A stretch of 64,000 nt of DNA from Qipengyuania flava (GTDB lineage Bacteria; Pseudomonadota; Alphaproteobacteria; Sphingomonadales; Sphingomonadaceae). The translations under genes were made by a program, and so were the position numbers. This document shows positions 37,020-47,925 of this stretch, in pieces. How positions within the stretch are numbered: the first letter of the stretch is position 1; each line of letters starts with the position of its first letter. The notes beneath the pieces were generated by a model. The model did not search any database, was not told the origin of the DNA, and saw only the letters and a program-made list of their open reading frames with translations. Where the stretch lies: contig NZ_JAASQU010000001.1 in the NCBI RefSeq assembly GCF_011762005.1, positions 310,001 through 374,000 of the forward strand, in the 5' to 3' direction.

Positions 37020-37049
37020 GGGCGCGGTCGACGGGGCCGCGCCCTTTTT
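37020..37049 (+). terminator. Intrinsic terminator after the BlaI/M56 operon
   Basis: GGGCGCGG (37020-37027) pairs with CCGCGCCC (37037-37044) over a 9-base loop, followed at once by TTTTT (37045-37049). It lies 23 bases after the M56 stop codon and is the clearest intrinsic terminator in the window. Confidence 0.9.
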
Positions 37050-37066
37050 GCTGCCCGCCCTCCGCG

Positions 37067-37930
37067 TCAGCCGATATTGGTGATCCTGTCGCAGGCGCGG
37101 TCGTCGCCCTGCAGGCCCAGCCGCAGCGCCTGGCTGCGCTGCTGCGAGGTGCCGTGGGTGAAGTTCTCCTTCGAAACGCGCCCGCCGGTCAGCCGGTCGT
37201 CGCCGATCGCCGCGGCGGCATTCATGCCTTCCTCGATATCGCCCGGCTCGATCAGATTGCGGTTCTTGCCTGCCCATACGCCGGCATAGCAATCGGCCTG
37301 CAGTTCCATCAGCACCTGCAATTGGTTGCGGCGCGAGGGGTTCTGCTGCTGCGCGCTGCGGATCTGCTGCGAGATCCCGGTGATCGTCTGGATATGGTGG
37401 CCGTATTCATGCGCCAGCACGTAATAGCGCGCGAAATCGCCCCCTGCGCCGAGTTGGCGTTCGAGCGTGTCGTAGAAGCTGGTGTCGATATAGATCGTCT
37501 GGTCGGCGGGGCAGTAGAAGGGGCCCATCGAGGAATTGCCCGCGCCGCAGCCCGTGTTGACCCCGCCGCCGCCGTAAAGATCGAGCGTGGGCTGCTGGAA
37601 CTGGTCGCCGAAGCCCTGTTGCTCGAACGTTGCCGCCCAGGTCTGGTTAAGCGAATCGAGCCCGTTGCACGCTTCGCGCGCATAGGCGCTGCTGGTGCAG
37701 ATCGCCTGTTCATCGGTGTTTGCCGGACCGGACTGCTGCTGGCCCTGCTGGACGCTTTCCACCATGCCCGCGGTCTGCATCGGGTCGAGCCCGAAGACGA
37801 AATACCCCAGCGCCGCGATCACGATCGTACCGCAGCCAAGGCCGCCCGCCTTGCCGCCGGGCACGCCGCCGCCGCCGCTCGATCGCACATTGATATTGCC
37901 GGTGTTGAACGGATTGAGCCGCATGCGCAT
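37067..37930 (-). CDS. YpfJ-type neutral zinc metallopeptidase
   Basis: 287 residues of the YpfJ/DUF family of predicted zinc proteases. A glycine-rich N-terminus (SSGGGGVPGGKAGGLG) precedes one membrane helix (IVIAALGYFVFGL). The catalytic HEYGHH follows in AHEYGHHIQ, with the ligand in ELQADCYAG. The four cysteines in the middle may form disulphides. Function is not established. Two ATGs lie close together at the start. It is divergent from the 3-hydroxybutyrate dehydrogenase gene. Confidence 0.88.
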   Translation of the reverse strand: MRMRLNPFNTGNINVRSSGGGGVPGGKAGGLGCGTIVIAALGYFVFGLDPMQTAGMVESVQQGQQQSGPANTDEQAICTSSAYAREACNGLDSLNQTWAATFEQQGFGDQFQQPTLDLYGGGGVNTGCGAGNSSMGPFYCPADQTIYIDTSFYDTLERQLGAGGDFARYYVLAHEYGHHIQTITGISQQIRSAQQQNPSRRNQLQVLMELQADCYAGVWAGKNRNLIEPGDIEEGMNAAAAIGDDRLTGGRVSKENFTHGTSQQRSQALRLGLQGDDRACDRITNIG

Positions 37931-38014
37931 TCCCTTGTTGCCTGGCCGCTTTACAGCGCGGAGTATCTCCGCAATGGCCGATATCGACCATTCCTACAAC
38001 GTCCGGAGGGCCAA

Positions 38015-38782
38015 TTGTCACACGGTCAATTGCTTAAGGGTAAGCGCGCACTCGTCACCGGCTCGACCAGCGGGATCGGGCTCGCGATCGCCCGGTCGCT
38101 GGCGGCAGAGGGTGCCGAAGTGGTGCTCAATGGCTTCGGCGACGAAGCGCAGATCGCCGCATTGTGCGCGGAACTGGGCGCGACCCATTCGGGCGCCGAC
38201 CTGACCGATGTGCCGCAGATCGAGGCGATGATGGCAGACGCGGGCGAGATCGACATTCTCGTCAACAATGCCGGGATGCAGCATGTCGCGCCGGTCGAGG
38301 ATTTCCCGGTGGAGAAGTGGGACACGATTATCGCGCTGAACCTTACCGCGGCCTTCCACACCACGCGGCACGCAGTCCCCGGCATGAAACGGAAGGGCTG
38401 GGGCCGGATCATCAACACCGCCTCGGCGCATTCGAAGGTCGCGAGCCCGTTCAAGTCCGCATACAATTCGGCCAAGCACGGGCTCGACGGTTTCACCAAG
38501 ACGGTCGCGCTCGAGCTTGCCGAACACGGCGTCACTGCCAATTGCATCAGTCCCGGCTATGTCTGGACCCCGCTGGTCGAGAACCAGATTCCCGACACGA
38601 TGAAGGCGCGCGGGATGACGCGCGACGAGGTCGTCAACGATGTGCTGCTGGTCAAGCAGGCAACCAAGAAATTCGTCCAGCCCGAAGAGATCGGCGCGCT
38701 CGCCGTGTTCCTGTGCCGCGACGAAGCGCAGAATGTGAACGGCGCCAATTTGAGTGTCGACGGCGGCTGGACCGCGGAATAG
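38015..38782 (+). CDS. 3-Hydroxybutyrate dehydrogenase
   Basis: 255 residues of the SDR family. It oxidises D-3-hydroxybutyrate to acetoacetate with NAD, in poly-hydroxybutyrate or ketone-body use. TGSTSGIG is the cofactor motif, and SAYNSAKHG holds the active-site YxxxK. The block TASAHSKVASPFKSAYNSAK and PLVENQIPD are characteristic of this enzyme rather than of general SDRs. The start is a TTG at 38015 with ggaggg five bases before it; no ATG fits. Confidence 0.9.
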   Translation: MSHGQLLKGKRALVTGSTSGIGLAIARSLAAEGAEVVLNGFGDEAQIAALCAELGATHSGADLTDVPQIEAMMADAGEIDILVNNAGMQHVAPVEDFPVEKWDTIIALNLTAAFHTTRHAVPGMKRKGWGRIINTASAHSKVASPFKSAYNSAKHGLDGFTKTVALELAEHGVTANCISPGYVWTPLVENQIPDTMKARGMTRDEVVNDVLLVKQATKKFVQPEEIGALAVFLCRDEAQNVNGANLSVDGGWTAE

Positions 38783-38786
38783 CGGT

Positions 38787-39116
38787 GTGATTTCCACCGC
38801 GATCCTGTTCTACGCGGCGTTGGCCGGCAGCCTGCTGCTGAGCCTCGTCGGGCTGCTCGCAGCGTTGCGCGAACCGGCTTTGCGCTTCCGCCTGCCGTGG
38901 GCCGTGCTTGCGCTGGTGGGCGTGGGCGGCGGCGCGGCAGCATGGCAGGACCCGGCCGAGATCTACTGGTTCTTCGGCATTGCGCTGCCCACCGTGTCCT
39001 ACAGCGCGGTGCCGGGAAGCTGGGAACCGCAAACTCTGCGTGTCCTCTTCCCCCTCGGCGCACTCGCGGTTTTGTTGCGTGTCGCACTTCATCGCCGCAT
39101 TTCCCCCGCTCGCTAA
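38787..39116 (+). CDS. Small hypothetical membrane protein
   Basis: About 109 residues with three hydrophobic segments: STAILFYAALAGSLLLSLVG, LPWAVLALVGVGGGAAAW and TLRVLFPLGALAVLLRVAL. I do not recognise the family. The GTG start lies 5 bases after the dehydrogenase stop. The gene ends 31 bases before the quinone-oxidoreductase-like gene. Confidence 0.6.
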   Translation: MISTAILFYAALAGSLLLSLVGLLAALREPALRFRLPWAVLALVGVGGGAAAWQDPAEIYWFFGIALPTVSYSAVPGSWEPQTLRVLFPLGALAVLLRVALHRRISPAR

Positions 39117-39147
39117 CGAGGCCTTTACCCGGACCATCCCCGCAAAA

Positions 39148-40173
39148 ATGCGTGCTGTGCAGCTTGTCGGACATGGCGGGCCCGAGATGCTCGAACTGCG
39201 CCAGGTCGCGGTTCCCGAAGTGCGGCGCGGCGAAGTGCTGGTGCGGGTCGCCGCGGCGGCGGTGAACAATACCGATATAAACACGCGCATCGGCTGGTAT
39301 TCGAAGGGCGATAACGATGCTGCGGATGCGGGCTGGACGGGCACGGCCTTACCGCTTCCGCTGATCCGGGGCGCCGATGTCTGCGGGTACATCGCCGCAG
39401 TGGGGGAAGGCGTCGAGCCCGACCGGGTTGGCGAACGGGTGTTGATCGAACCCAGTCTGACCGAGATCGCGGGGGAGCGGCTGGAAACGCCCTGGTATTT
39501 CGGCTCCGAATGCGATGGCGGTTTCGCGCAATATACGCGCGTCGCGTCGCGGCACGCGCACCAGGTCGACAGCGCGCTGAGCGATGTCGAACTGGCCAGC
39601 TTCCCGTGTTCCTATTCCACCGCGGAGAACATGCTGACCCGTGCAGCTGTCGGGCGGGGCGACCGCGTGCTGGTCACCGGCGCATCGGGCGGGGTGGGAT
39701 CGGCCGCGATCCAGCTCGCCGCAGCGCGCGGGGCGCTGGTCGATGCATTAACCTCGCCCGCAAAGTTCGAACATCTCGAAAAGCTCGGCGCGCAGCGGAC
39801 CTTCGCGCGTGATGCCGATTTGCTGAACGACCCCGGCGGGCAGAGCTACGACGTGGTGATCGATCTGGTGGGCGGCCCCGGCTGGCCGGTCCTGCTCGAA
39901 GTGCTCAAGCGGAACGGTCGCTACGCCGTCTCGGGCGCGATCGGCGGGCATGGCGTCGAACTCGACCTGCGCACGCTGTACCTCAAGGACCTCAGCCTGT
40001 TCGGCTGCACCGTGCTGGGCGAGGGGGTGTTCGCAGGATTGGTCGAGCGGATCGAGAGCGGACAGATTCGTCCGCTGGTGGCCGAGACCTTCCCGCTCGA
40101 ACGGATTGCGCAGGCGCAGGATCTGTTCCAGCAGAAAGGCCATGTCGGCAAGATTGTGCTCGAGGTCGGCTGA
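39148..40173 (+). CDS. Zinc-independent MDR oxidoreductase, quinone-oxidoreductase-like
   Basis: 341 residues of the medium-chain dehydrogenase superfamily. N-terminal GroES-like domain: MRAVQLVGHGGPEMLELRQV, NNTDINTRIGWY and a glycine turn GADVCGYIAAVGEGV. The cofactor domain has VTGASGGVGSAAIQLA for NADPH. The paired cysteines that hold structural zinc in alcohol dehydrogenases are absent, which favours a quinone reductase or enoyl reductase. Substrate unknown. I chose the ATG at 39148 before the family's conserved MRAV start. Confidence 0.85.
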   Translation: MRAVQLVGHGGPEMLELRQVAVPEVRRGEVLVRVAAAAVNNTDINTRIGWYSKGDNDAADAGWTGTALPLPLIRGADVCGYIAAVGEGVEPDRVGERVLIEPSLTEIAGERLETPWYFGSECDGGFAQYTRVASRHAHQVDSALSDVELASFPCSYSTAENMLTRAAVGRGDRVLVTGASGGVGSAAIQLAAARGALVDALTSPAKFEHLEKLGAQRTFARDADLLNDPGGQSYDVVIDLVGGPGWPVLLEVLKRNGRYAVSGAIGGHGVELDLRTLYLKDLSLFGCTVLGEGVFAGLVERIESGQIRPLVAETFPLERIAQAQDLFQQKGHVGKIVLEVG

Positions 40174-40198
40174 CGTCCGACCCCGATTCCAGCAGGCC

Positions 40199-40606
40199 TC
40201 AGAACCTTGCGTAGACCCAGCTGCCCTTGCTCCAGCCACCGAAGGGTTTGCGCGTATCGACCCGCGCCCGCAGGTAGTTCTTCTGCAGGTTCAGCTCGAT
40301 GACCATGCGCAGCAGGCTGCCGGTGGGATCGTAGAACTTGGCGCTCGTCTTTTTGCGGTTGAGCTTGAAAGTGCCGTTGATGACGCCTGCCACGACACCT
40401 TCGGCCGAGCTGTCCTCGATCGGATCGCGCAGGTGAAAGATGCCCGCAACGGTCGCCGCGCCGACTGTGAAGCCGAACGGAATATCGATCGAGACCTGGC
40501 CATTCTCGTCGGGCGTCAGGCCCTGCTTGTAATGTTCGAAGCGTGCCGTTTCCTCGGCGGAGGCCTCGAGGATTTCGACATCGCCGACTTCGCTTTCTTC
40601 CGTCAT
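40199..40606 (-). CDS. Hypothetical protein
   Basis: 135 residues with no signal peptide or membrane helix. The N-terminus is acidic (MTEESEVGDVEILEASAEE), the middle is beta-rich (GQVSIDIPFGFTVGAA, then AGVINGTFKLNRKKTSA) and the C-terminus is basic. I do not recognise a family. It converges on the oxidoreductase gene and is divergent from guaB. Confidence 0.65.
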   Translation of the reverse strand: MTEESEVGDVEILEASAEETARFEHYKQGLTPDENGQVSIDIPFGFTVGAATVAGIFHLRDPIEDSSAEGVVAGVINGTFKLNRKKTSAKFYDPTGSLLRMVIELNLQKNYLRARVDTRKPFGGWSKGSWVYARF

Positions 40607-40664
40607 CTTGCTTCCTTCCCGTTGTTGGAAGCCGAAGCGTAGATCGTTGCGGGGCGACTGCTGA

Positions 40665-42239
<1,575 letters not shown>

Positions 42240-42242
42240 CCG

Positions 42243-42509
42243 GTGGAACTGTTCTATCCGATCATGCTCTTTCTCCTGCACGCGGGAGATGCCGAGGGCG
42301 CACGCCCCGAGCTGACGCGTCATTCGGTCCTGTTCGAAACCGTCGAGGCCTGCGAGGCCGCGGGCAAGCGGATCCTAGAGCGTGCGGGGGGCGATGCCCC
42401 CGGGCCGGTCCACGCCTATTGCACCGCGATCCCCGGACCCGAGGAATTCGAAACGCTGTTCGAAGCAATGGATGCGCGGCGCGATGCGGCGCGCGCGGAC
42501 AAGTCATGA
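42243..42509 (+). CDS. Small hypothetical protein
   Basis: 88 residues from a GTG start 3 bases after guaB. A hydrophobic N-terminus (MELFYPIMLFLLHAG) may be a weak signal sequence. The rest is helical and charged, with two cysteines (VEACEAAG, HAYCTAI) that might pair if it is exported. No family recognised. Its stop overlaps the start of the methyltransferase gene (ATGA). Confidence 0.55.
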   Translation: MELFYPIMLFLLHAGDAEGARPELTRHSVLFETVEACEAAGKRILERAGGDAPGPVHAYCTAIPGPEEFETLFEAMDARRDAARADKS

Positions 42510-43678
42510 CCCCGGCAGCGCGCGTCCAGACGTCGATCGAATTGCTCGACACGATCATCGCTTCGGCGCGCGCGAAGGGTGCGCCCGCCGATCGCATCCT
42601 CGCCGACTGGTTTCGTAACAACCGTTTCGCTGGGTCGAAGGACCGGCGTGCGATCCGTGCGCTGGTCTATGCCGCGATCCGCGCCTGCGGGCCGGTGCCC
42701 GCCTCGGGCCGTGCGGCGATGCTGCGGCTGGCCGAAACCGATGGCGACATCCGCCCGCTGTTCGACGGATCGAACTACGGTCCCGCGCCGATCGACGAGG
42801 GCGAGGCGGTTGCCGAGGGCGGCGTTGCACCCGCATGGCTGGTCGAACGGCTGCGCGGCTCCGCGGTGGACGATGCAGAGGCGGCCGCCCTGCTCGAACG
42901 TGCGCCGCTCGACTTGCGGGTCAACACACTCAAGGCCGAACGCGCCACGCTGACGCTGCCCGAGCCGTTCGAGACGACCGCTGCGCCGCAAGGCCTGCGC
43001 CTGCCCACGGGAACGTTGATCGAGCAATGGCCCGCGTTCCGCGAAGGCGCGGTGGAGGTGCAGGACACCGGTTCGCAGCTCGCCTGCGCGGCGCTGGCAG
43101 CGCAGCCGGGTGAAACGGTGATCGATCTGTGCGCGGGCGGCGGCGGCAAGACGCTGGCGCTGGCCGCGGCGATGGACAATCAGGGGCGGCTGATCGCTTC
43201 GGACACCGATCACGGCCGCTTGTCGCGGCTGGCACCGCGCGCCGAGCGTGCGTGCGCGACCAATATCGAGACCGTGCTGCTCGATCCGCAGCGCGAAATG
43301 GACGCCTTGCAGCCATTTGCCGGACAGGCCGATGCGGTGCTGATCGATGCGCCCTGTTCGGGCACGGGCACGTGGCGGCGCAATCCCGAAGCGCGCTGGC
43401 GGCTCGACGAGGGTGAACTCGCGCGGCTGTGCGCGATTCAGGCGCGGCTGCTCGACCTCGCGGTCGGGCTGGTCAGGCCCGGCGGACGGATCGTCTATGT
43501 AACCTGTTCGCTGCTCGACGAGGAAGGCGCGGACCAGTTCGCCGGCTTTCTCGCGCGGCACCGGCAGCTCGCTATGCGCGAGCTCGCGCTGCCGCTCGGC
43601 CGCGCGCATGGGCAGGGTGTTCGGCTGAGCCCGTCTCGCGATGGTACGGACGGATTTTTCATCGCCTGTGCAGGGTGA
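42506..43678 (+). CDS. RsmB/NOP-family RNA (cytosine-5) methyltransferase
   Basis: 390 residues. An N-terminal RNA-binding region of helical character is followed by the SAM domain: LCAGGGGKTLALA (motif I), SDTDHGRLSRL, the motif IV catalytic block DAPCSGTGTWRRNPEARW and motif VI VTCSLLDEEG, each with the cysteine used in m5C transfer. Close to RsmB (16S rRNA C967), but the NusB-like domain is short, so the precise target is uncertain. ATG overlaps the preceding stop. Confidence 0.87.
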   Translation: MTPAARVQTSIELLDTIIASARAKGAPADRILADWFRNNRFAGSKDRRAIRALVYAAIRACGPVPASGRAAMLRLAETDGDIRPLFDGSNYGPAPIDEGEAVAEGGVAPAWLVERLRGSAVDDAEAAALLERAPLDLRVNTLKAERATLTLPEPFETTAAPQGLRLPTGTLIEQWPAFREGAVEVQDTGSQLACAALAAQPGETVIDLCAGGGGKTLALAAAMDNQGRLIASDTDHGRLSRLAPRAERACATNIETVLLDPQREMDALQPFAGQADAVLIDAPCSGTGTWRRNPEARWRLDEGELARLCAIQARLLDLAVGLVRPGGRIVYVTCSLLDEEGADQFAGFLARHRQLAMRELALPLGRAHGQGVRLSPSRDGTDGFFIACAG

Positions 43679-43746
43679 ACGTGTTAGCCATGTCGATTAT
43701 GGCTGATCCGCCACAAGAAGAACGGAACACCCTGCTGGAGACGATG

Positions 43747-44253
43747 ATGCGTTTTGCCCCCGCCGCTGCTGCACTTTCGCTGGCCCTCGTCGTGACCTCC
43801 AGTGTCGGCTGGGCGGGTGAACGCGCGCCGGCACCGCGCGCGGGCGTGTTGCTCGCCGAAGGGCAGGCCGCGCTCGAACAGGGCGACGTGCAGGGCGCGA
43901 TCGACGCCTATGAAGCCGCGCTGACGGTGGACCCGGGCTATACGCCGATCTTCCTGCGGCTGGCTGAAGCCGCGCGCGCCGATCAATTGCAGGGCAAGGC
44001 GATCCGCTATTACCGCGAGGCGCTCGACCGCGACCCGCGCAATCTCGCCGCCATTGCGGGCGAGGGACAGGCGCTGGTCGAGAAGGGCGCGCTGGAAAAG
44101 GCCAAGGGCAGTCTCGCCAAGCTGGAATCGCTCTGCGGCGCGAGCTGTCCCGAGACGCAGACGCTGTCGGCCACGATCGCCGCGGGCCCGCCGGCGCGCG
44201 TACAGACCGCCGAGGCGGTCCTGCCCGAAGCGAATTCGCCGCAAGCCAACTGA
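43747..44253 (+). CDS. Exported TPR-repeat protein
   Basis: About 168 residues. A signal peptide (FAPAAAALSLALVVTSSVGW) leads to two to three TPR units: LLAEGQAALEQGDVQGAIDA, YTPIFLRLAEAARADQLQ and LDRDPRNLAAIAGEGQAL. A single cysteine pair (CGASC) could form a disulphide. It probably sits in the periplasm as a scaffold. I chose the ATG at 43747, six bases behind GGAG, over the ATG just before it. Confidence 0.75.
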   Translation: MRFAPAAAALSLALVVTSSVGWAGERAPAPRAGVLLAEGQAALEQGDVQGAIDAYEAALTVDPGYTPIFLRLAEAARADQLQGKAIRYYREALDRDPRNLAAIAGEGQALVEKGALEKAKGSLAKLESLCGASCPETQTLSATIAAGPPARVQTAEAVLPEANSPQAN

Positions 44254-44307
44254 GGCCGGCGCGCCCGGAAATCGTCCATCACCCCGCTGGGCGGCGGACG
44301 AAGCGGG

Positions 44308-44784
44308 TCACACCAGCTCGCGAAACGCCTCGACCACCGCGCGGTAAACGCGCTTCTTGAAGGGCACGATCAGTTCGGGAAGTTGCTCGGCATCGACCCA
44401 TTTCCAGTCGCAGAATTCGGGCGGGTCATGCGCCTCGAGATCGATATCGGCATCGCTGCCGGTGAAGCGCGCGAGATACCACACCTGTTCCTGCCCGCGG
44501 TACTTTCCGCCCCACAGCTTCCCGATCAGGTCCTCGGGCAGGTCGTAGCGCACCGGTTCGTCCATCGCCTTGAGGATGGTGACATGCTCCGCGCGCGCAC
44601 CGGTTTCTTCGGCCAGTTCGCGCAGCGCGGCATCCCTGAGGTCTTCGCCCTCGTCGACGCCGCCTTGCGGCATCTGCCACCAGTCGCCTTCCTTGTTGTC
44701 GATCCTGCGGCCGACGAAAACCTTGCCGTCCGCATTCACCAGCATCACGCCCACGCAGGGGCGGTAACCGAGCTCTTCGCTCAC
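44308..44784 (-). CDS. rppH: RNA pyrophosphohydrolase (Nudix)
   Basis: 158 residues, the usual RppH length. It removes pyrophosphate from the 5' end of mRNAs and so starts decay. YRPCVGVMLVNADGKVFVGR and WQMPQGGVDEGE lead into the Nudix box with RELAEETG. The C-terminal CDWKWVDAEQLPELIVPFKK is RppH-typical. The GTG start overlaps the stop of the upstream esterase gene (GTGA). A longer frame upstream is noise. Confidence 0.92.
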   Translation of the reverse strand: MSEELGYRPCVGVMLVNADGKVFVGRRIDNKEGDWWQMPQGGVDEGEDLRDAALRELAEETGARAEHVTILKAMDEPVRYDLPEDLIGKLWGGKYRGQEQVWYLARFTGSDADIDLEAHDPPEFCDWKWVDAEQLPELIVPFKKRVYRAVVEAFRELV

Positions 44785-45731
44785 CTGTGTCGCTCCACCA
44801 TCAGTTTTACGGCGTCGAGAAACGCCTCGAGATCGTTCTGGCCGCTCGGTATCGCTTTTCTCAGCGTGGTAAAACCGTGAATGATGCCGGGGAACTCGAG
44901 ATAGACGGTTTCCGTGCCGAGCTGCACCAGATGTGCGGCGTATTCCCGTCCCGAGTCGCGCAGCGGGTCGAGCCCGGCGGTGCAGACCACGGTCGGCGGC
45001 GTGCCCGAACAGTCGCCCACCATCGGCGTGTGTCGCGGGTCGCTGGCATCGCCGCCATACTGGCTGGTGAACCACGCCATCGCCGCGCCGGTCAGCAGGA
45101 AACCCTCGGCGAACATCGCCAGGCTGCTGTGGCGGCTGAGGTCGCTGGCAACCGGATAGATCGGCGCCTGCACCACCACGGGGACCGCGGCGGGTTCGTT
45201 GGCCAGCTGGTTGGTCGTCACGATCGTCAGATTTCCGCCCGCGCTGTCGCCGGTAATCACCAGGCCGGTGATCTCGCGGTCCAGTTCGGCGGGCGACGAG
45301 GCGATCCAGCGCGCGGCCGCTTCGCAATCGTCGGGCGCGGCGGGGAAGGGGTGTTCGGGGGCAAGGCGGTAATCGACCGAGACCACCGGCAGATCGAGGT
45401 GGTGCGCGATCTCGGTGCACAGCGCGTCGTAGACTTCGAGATCGCCGATCACGAAACCGCCGCCGTGGATGAACATGACGCAGGGACCCGCCGCGCGGGT
45501 GTCGCGCGGATCGTAGAAGCGCAGCGGAATGTCGCCCGCGGGGCCGGGGCAGATGAGGTCGCGGCGTATCGCCATCGGGCGCGGTTCGGCCTCGGCGACG
45601 CTACCCAGCGTGCGCATCTGTTCGCGCCCCTCGACCGCGCCGACTTCCTCGACGCCTTTCGTGCCCATAGCCTCGAGCATGTCGAGGAAGCCGCGTACGT
45701 CCTCGCGCACATAATGTTCTGTATCGGCCAT
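44781..45731 (-). CDS. Hormone-sensitive-lipase-family esterase
   Basis: 316 residues of the alpha/beta hydrolase family IV. The oxyanion motif HGGG is in FIHGGGFVIG and the nucleophile serine in GDSAGG. The acid lies in AGLDPLRDSG and the histidine in IHGFTTL. It probably cleaves short esters in the cytoplasm. The ATG at 45731 has ggagagagagcg upstream. Its end overlaps rppH, so the two are co-transcribed. Confidence 0.92.
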   Translation of the reverse strand: MADTEHYVREDVRGFLDMLEAMGTKGVEEVGAVEGREQMRTLGSVAEAEPRPMAIRRDLICPGPAGDIPLRFYDPRDTRAAGPCVMFIHGGGFVIGDLEVYDALCTEIAHHLDLPVVSVDYRLAPEHPFPAAPDDCEAAARWIASSPAELDREITGLVITGDSAGGNLTIVTTNQLANEPAAVPVVVQAPIYPVASDLSRHSSLAMFAEGFLLTGAAMAWFTSQYGGDASDPRHTPMVGDCSGTPPTVVCTAGLDPLRDSGREYAAHLVQLGTETVYLEFPGIIHGFTTLRKAIPSGQNDLEAFLDAVKLMVERHR

Positions 45732-45900
45732 AACGCTCTCTCTCCAATTTGCGTTGCTTTTTGGGACTTAGCGTGTTTGGAGCGCTTTTCCATGCGCCTT
45801 TTTTGGCCTAGCAGAGAAACTTCATTGCGAGAGGATGGGGTGGCGCTTAGGTGGCGCATCCCACTGGAAACGGCGCCCCGGCACGCGGGCGCAGACAAGG

Positions 45901-47925
45901 ATGACCCGGATGGCGACAGCCGCCCCGAACGACCCCGGCCTGCCGCAGGACGGCCTGCCCGACACCCCCGAAAGCGTCGTCGTACGCTTTGCCGGAGACT
46001 CCGGCGACGGGATGCAGCTCACCGGCGGGCAGTTCACGCTGTCGACCGCGCTGGCGGGGAACGACCTGGCGACCTTCCCCGATTTCCCGGCCGAGATCCG
46101 CGCGCCGCAGGGCACGTTGTTCGGCGTCTCGGCGTTCCAGATCAATTTCGGCAGCCGCGAAATCAACACTGCGGGCGATGCGCCCGATGTGCTGGTGGCG
46201 ATGAACCCCGCCGCGCTCAAGGTGAACCTTGCCGCATTGAAGCCCGGCGGGCTGATCATCGCCGACACCGGAGCCTTCACCAAGCGCAACCTCGAAAAGG
46301 CGAAGTATGCCGCCAACCCGCTCGAGGACGGCAGCCTCGGCAAGTTCGACGTGCTCGCCTTCGATATCAGCGAGAAGACGATCGAGGCGGTCAAGCCCTA
46401 CGGCCTCGGCAACAAGGATGCGCTGCGGTCGAAGAACATGTGGACGCTGGGCCTTGCGCTGTGGATGTTCGATCGTCCGCGCGACCCGATCCACGACTGG
46501 CTGAAGAGCAAGTTCAAGTCCAAGCCCGAGATTGCCGATGCCAATATCGCGGCGCTCGACGCGGGGCATGCCTATGGCGAAACGGCCGAACTCGCGGGGC
46601 CGCTGAAGCAGGTCCATATCGATCCGGTTCCGTCCGAGCCCGGCCTCTATCGCACCGTCACCGGTGCCGAAGCGGTCAGCCTGGGGCTGGTCGCCGGCGC
46701 GCAGCTGGCCGAACTGCCGATGTTCTTCGGCGGTTATCCGATCACGCCGGCCTCCGCGATCCTGCACCACCTCGCGCGGCTCAAGGAATACGACGTCACC
46801 ACCTTCCAGGCGGAAGACGAGATCGCTGCGGTCTGCGCCGCAATCGGCGCCAGCTATGCGGGCAGCCTCGGCGTGACCAGTTCGTCGGGTCCGGGGATCG
46901 CGCTCAAGACCGAAGCGATCGGGCTGGGCATCATGACCGAACTGCCGCTGGTGATCGTCAATTCGCAGCGCGGCGGCCCTTCGACCGGCCTGCCGACCAA
47001 GACCGAGCAGAGCGATCTCTACCAAGCGGTCTACGGCCGCAACGGCGACGCGCCGATGCCGGTGATCGCCGCCAGCAGCCCGTCGGACGCGTTCGATGTC
47101 GCCATCGAGGCCTGCCGCATCGCGGTCCAGTACATGACCCCGGTCATGCTGCTGACCGATGGTTATATCGCCAATGCCGCCGAGCCGTGGAAGGTGCCCG
47201 ACCCGGCCAGCTACACGCCGTTCCCGGCGAGTTTCCTGACCGAGAAGAACGCGCAGGACGATGACGGCGAGGGTGTCTTCCTGCCCTACAAGCGCGATGA
47301 CAAGGGCGCGCGCCCGTGGGTCAAGCCGGGTACGCCGGGGCTGATGCACCGCATTGGCGGGATCGAGAAGCACGAACTGACGGGCAATATCGACTATTCG
47401 CCCGACAACCACCAGCGGATGACCGACCTGCGCAAGGGCAAGGTAGAGGGCATCGCGGTGCCCGATCAGGAGGTCTGCCTCGGCAACACGTCGGGCAAGC
47501 TCGCCGTGGTCGGCTGGGGGTCGACCTATGGCCCGATCCATCGCGCGGTCGACAATGCGCGCCGCAAGGGACTCGATGTCAGCCACATCCATGTCCGCCA
47601 CATCTGGCCGATGCCCGCCAATCTCGGCGAATTGCTGCACGGCTTCGAGCATGTGCTGGTGCCCGAGATGAACACCGGCCAGTTCAAGACCGTGCTGCGC
47701 GACCAGTTCCTCGTCGATGCAACGCCGCTGACCAAGATCAGCGGCCAACCGTTCCAGATCGCCGAACTGGAAGAGGCGATCGGCAAGTATTTCGACGGCG
47801 TCGAAGGCAATGAGGGCGGGCAGGTGCTCGTCAATGACGACCAGTTGCCTCATCTCGAGGCGGGGCACGACGATGGCTCGTTGAACGACACAGCCTCGCC
47901 GCAATCGCAGGAGCACGGCTCGTGA
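45901..47925 (+). CDS. korA: 2-Oxoacid:ferredoxin oxidoreductase alpha subunit (KorA type)
   Basis: About 674 residues with a fused layout: an N-terminal gamma-type domain (VVVRFAGDSGDGMQLTGGQF, PAEIRAPQGTLFG) and a larger alpha part that binds the thiamine-pyrophosphate edge (FFGGYPITPASAI, QAEDEIAAVCAAIGASYAG, TSSSGPGIALKTE). With KorB it decarboxylates 2-oxoglutarate and passes electrons to ferredoxin. Long subunits of this type, without iron-sulphur domain, are known from aerobic bacteria such as mycobacteria. Two ATGs (45901, 45910) are possible starts. korB begins inside its stop codon. Confidence 0.93.
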   Translation: MTRMATAAPNDPGLPQDGLPDTPESVVVRFAGDSGDGMQLTGGQFTLSTALAGNDLATFPDFPAEIRAPQGTLFGVSAFQINFGSREINTAGDAPDVLVAMNPAALKVNLAALKPGGLIIADTGAFTKRNLEKAKYAANPLEDGSLGKFDVLAFDISEKTIEAVKPYGLGNKDALRSKNMWTLGLALWMFDRPRDPIHDWLKSKFKSKPEIADANIAALDAGHAYGETAELAGPLKQVHIDPVPSEPGLYRTVTGAEAVSLGLVAGAQLAELPMFFGGYPITPASAILHHLARLKEYDVTTFQAEDEIAAVCAAIGASYAGSLGVTSSSGPGIALKTEAIGLGIMTELPLVIVNSQRGGPSTGLPTKTEQSDLYQAVYGRNGDAPMPVIAASSPSDAFDVAIEACRIAVQYMTPVMLLTDGYIANAAEPWKVPDPASYTPFPASFLTEKNAQDDDGEGVFLPYKRDDKGARPWVKPGTPGLMHRIGGIEKHELTGNIDYSPDNHQRMTDLRKGKVEGIAVPDQEVCLGNTSGKLAVVGWGSTYGPIHRAVDNARRKGLDVSHIHVRHIWPMPANLGELLHGFEHVLVPEMNTGQFKTVLRDQFLVDATPLTKISGQPFQIAELEEAIGKYFDGVEGNEGGQVLVNDDQLPHLEAGHDDGSLNDTASPQSQEHGS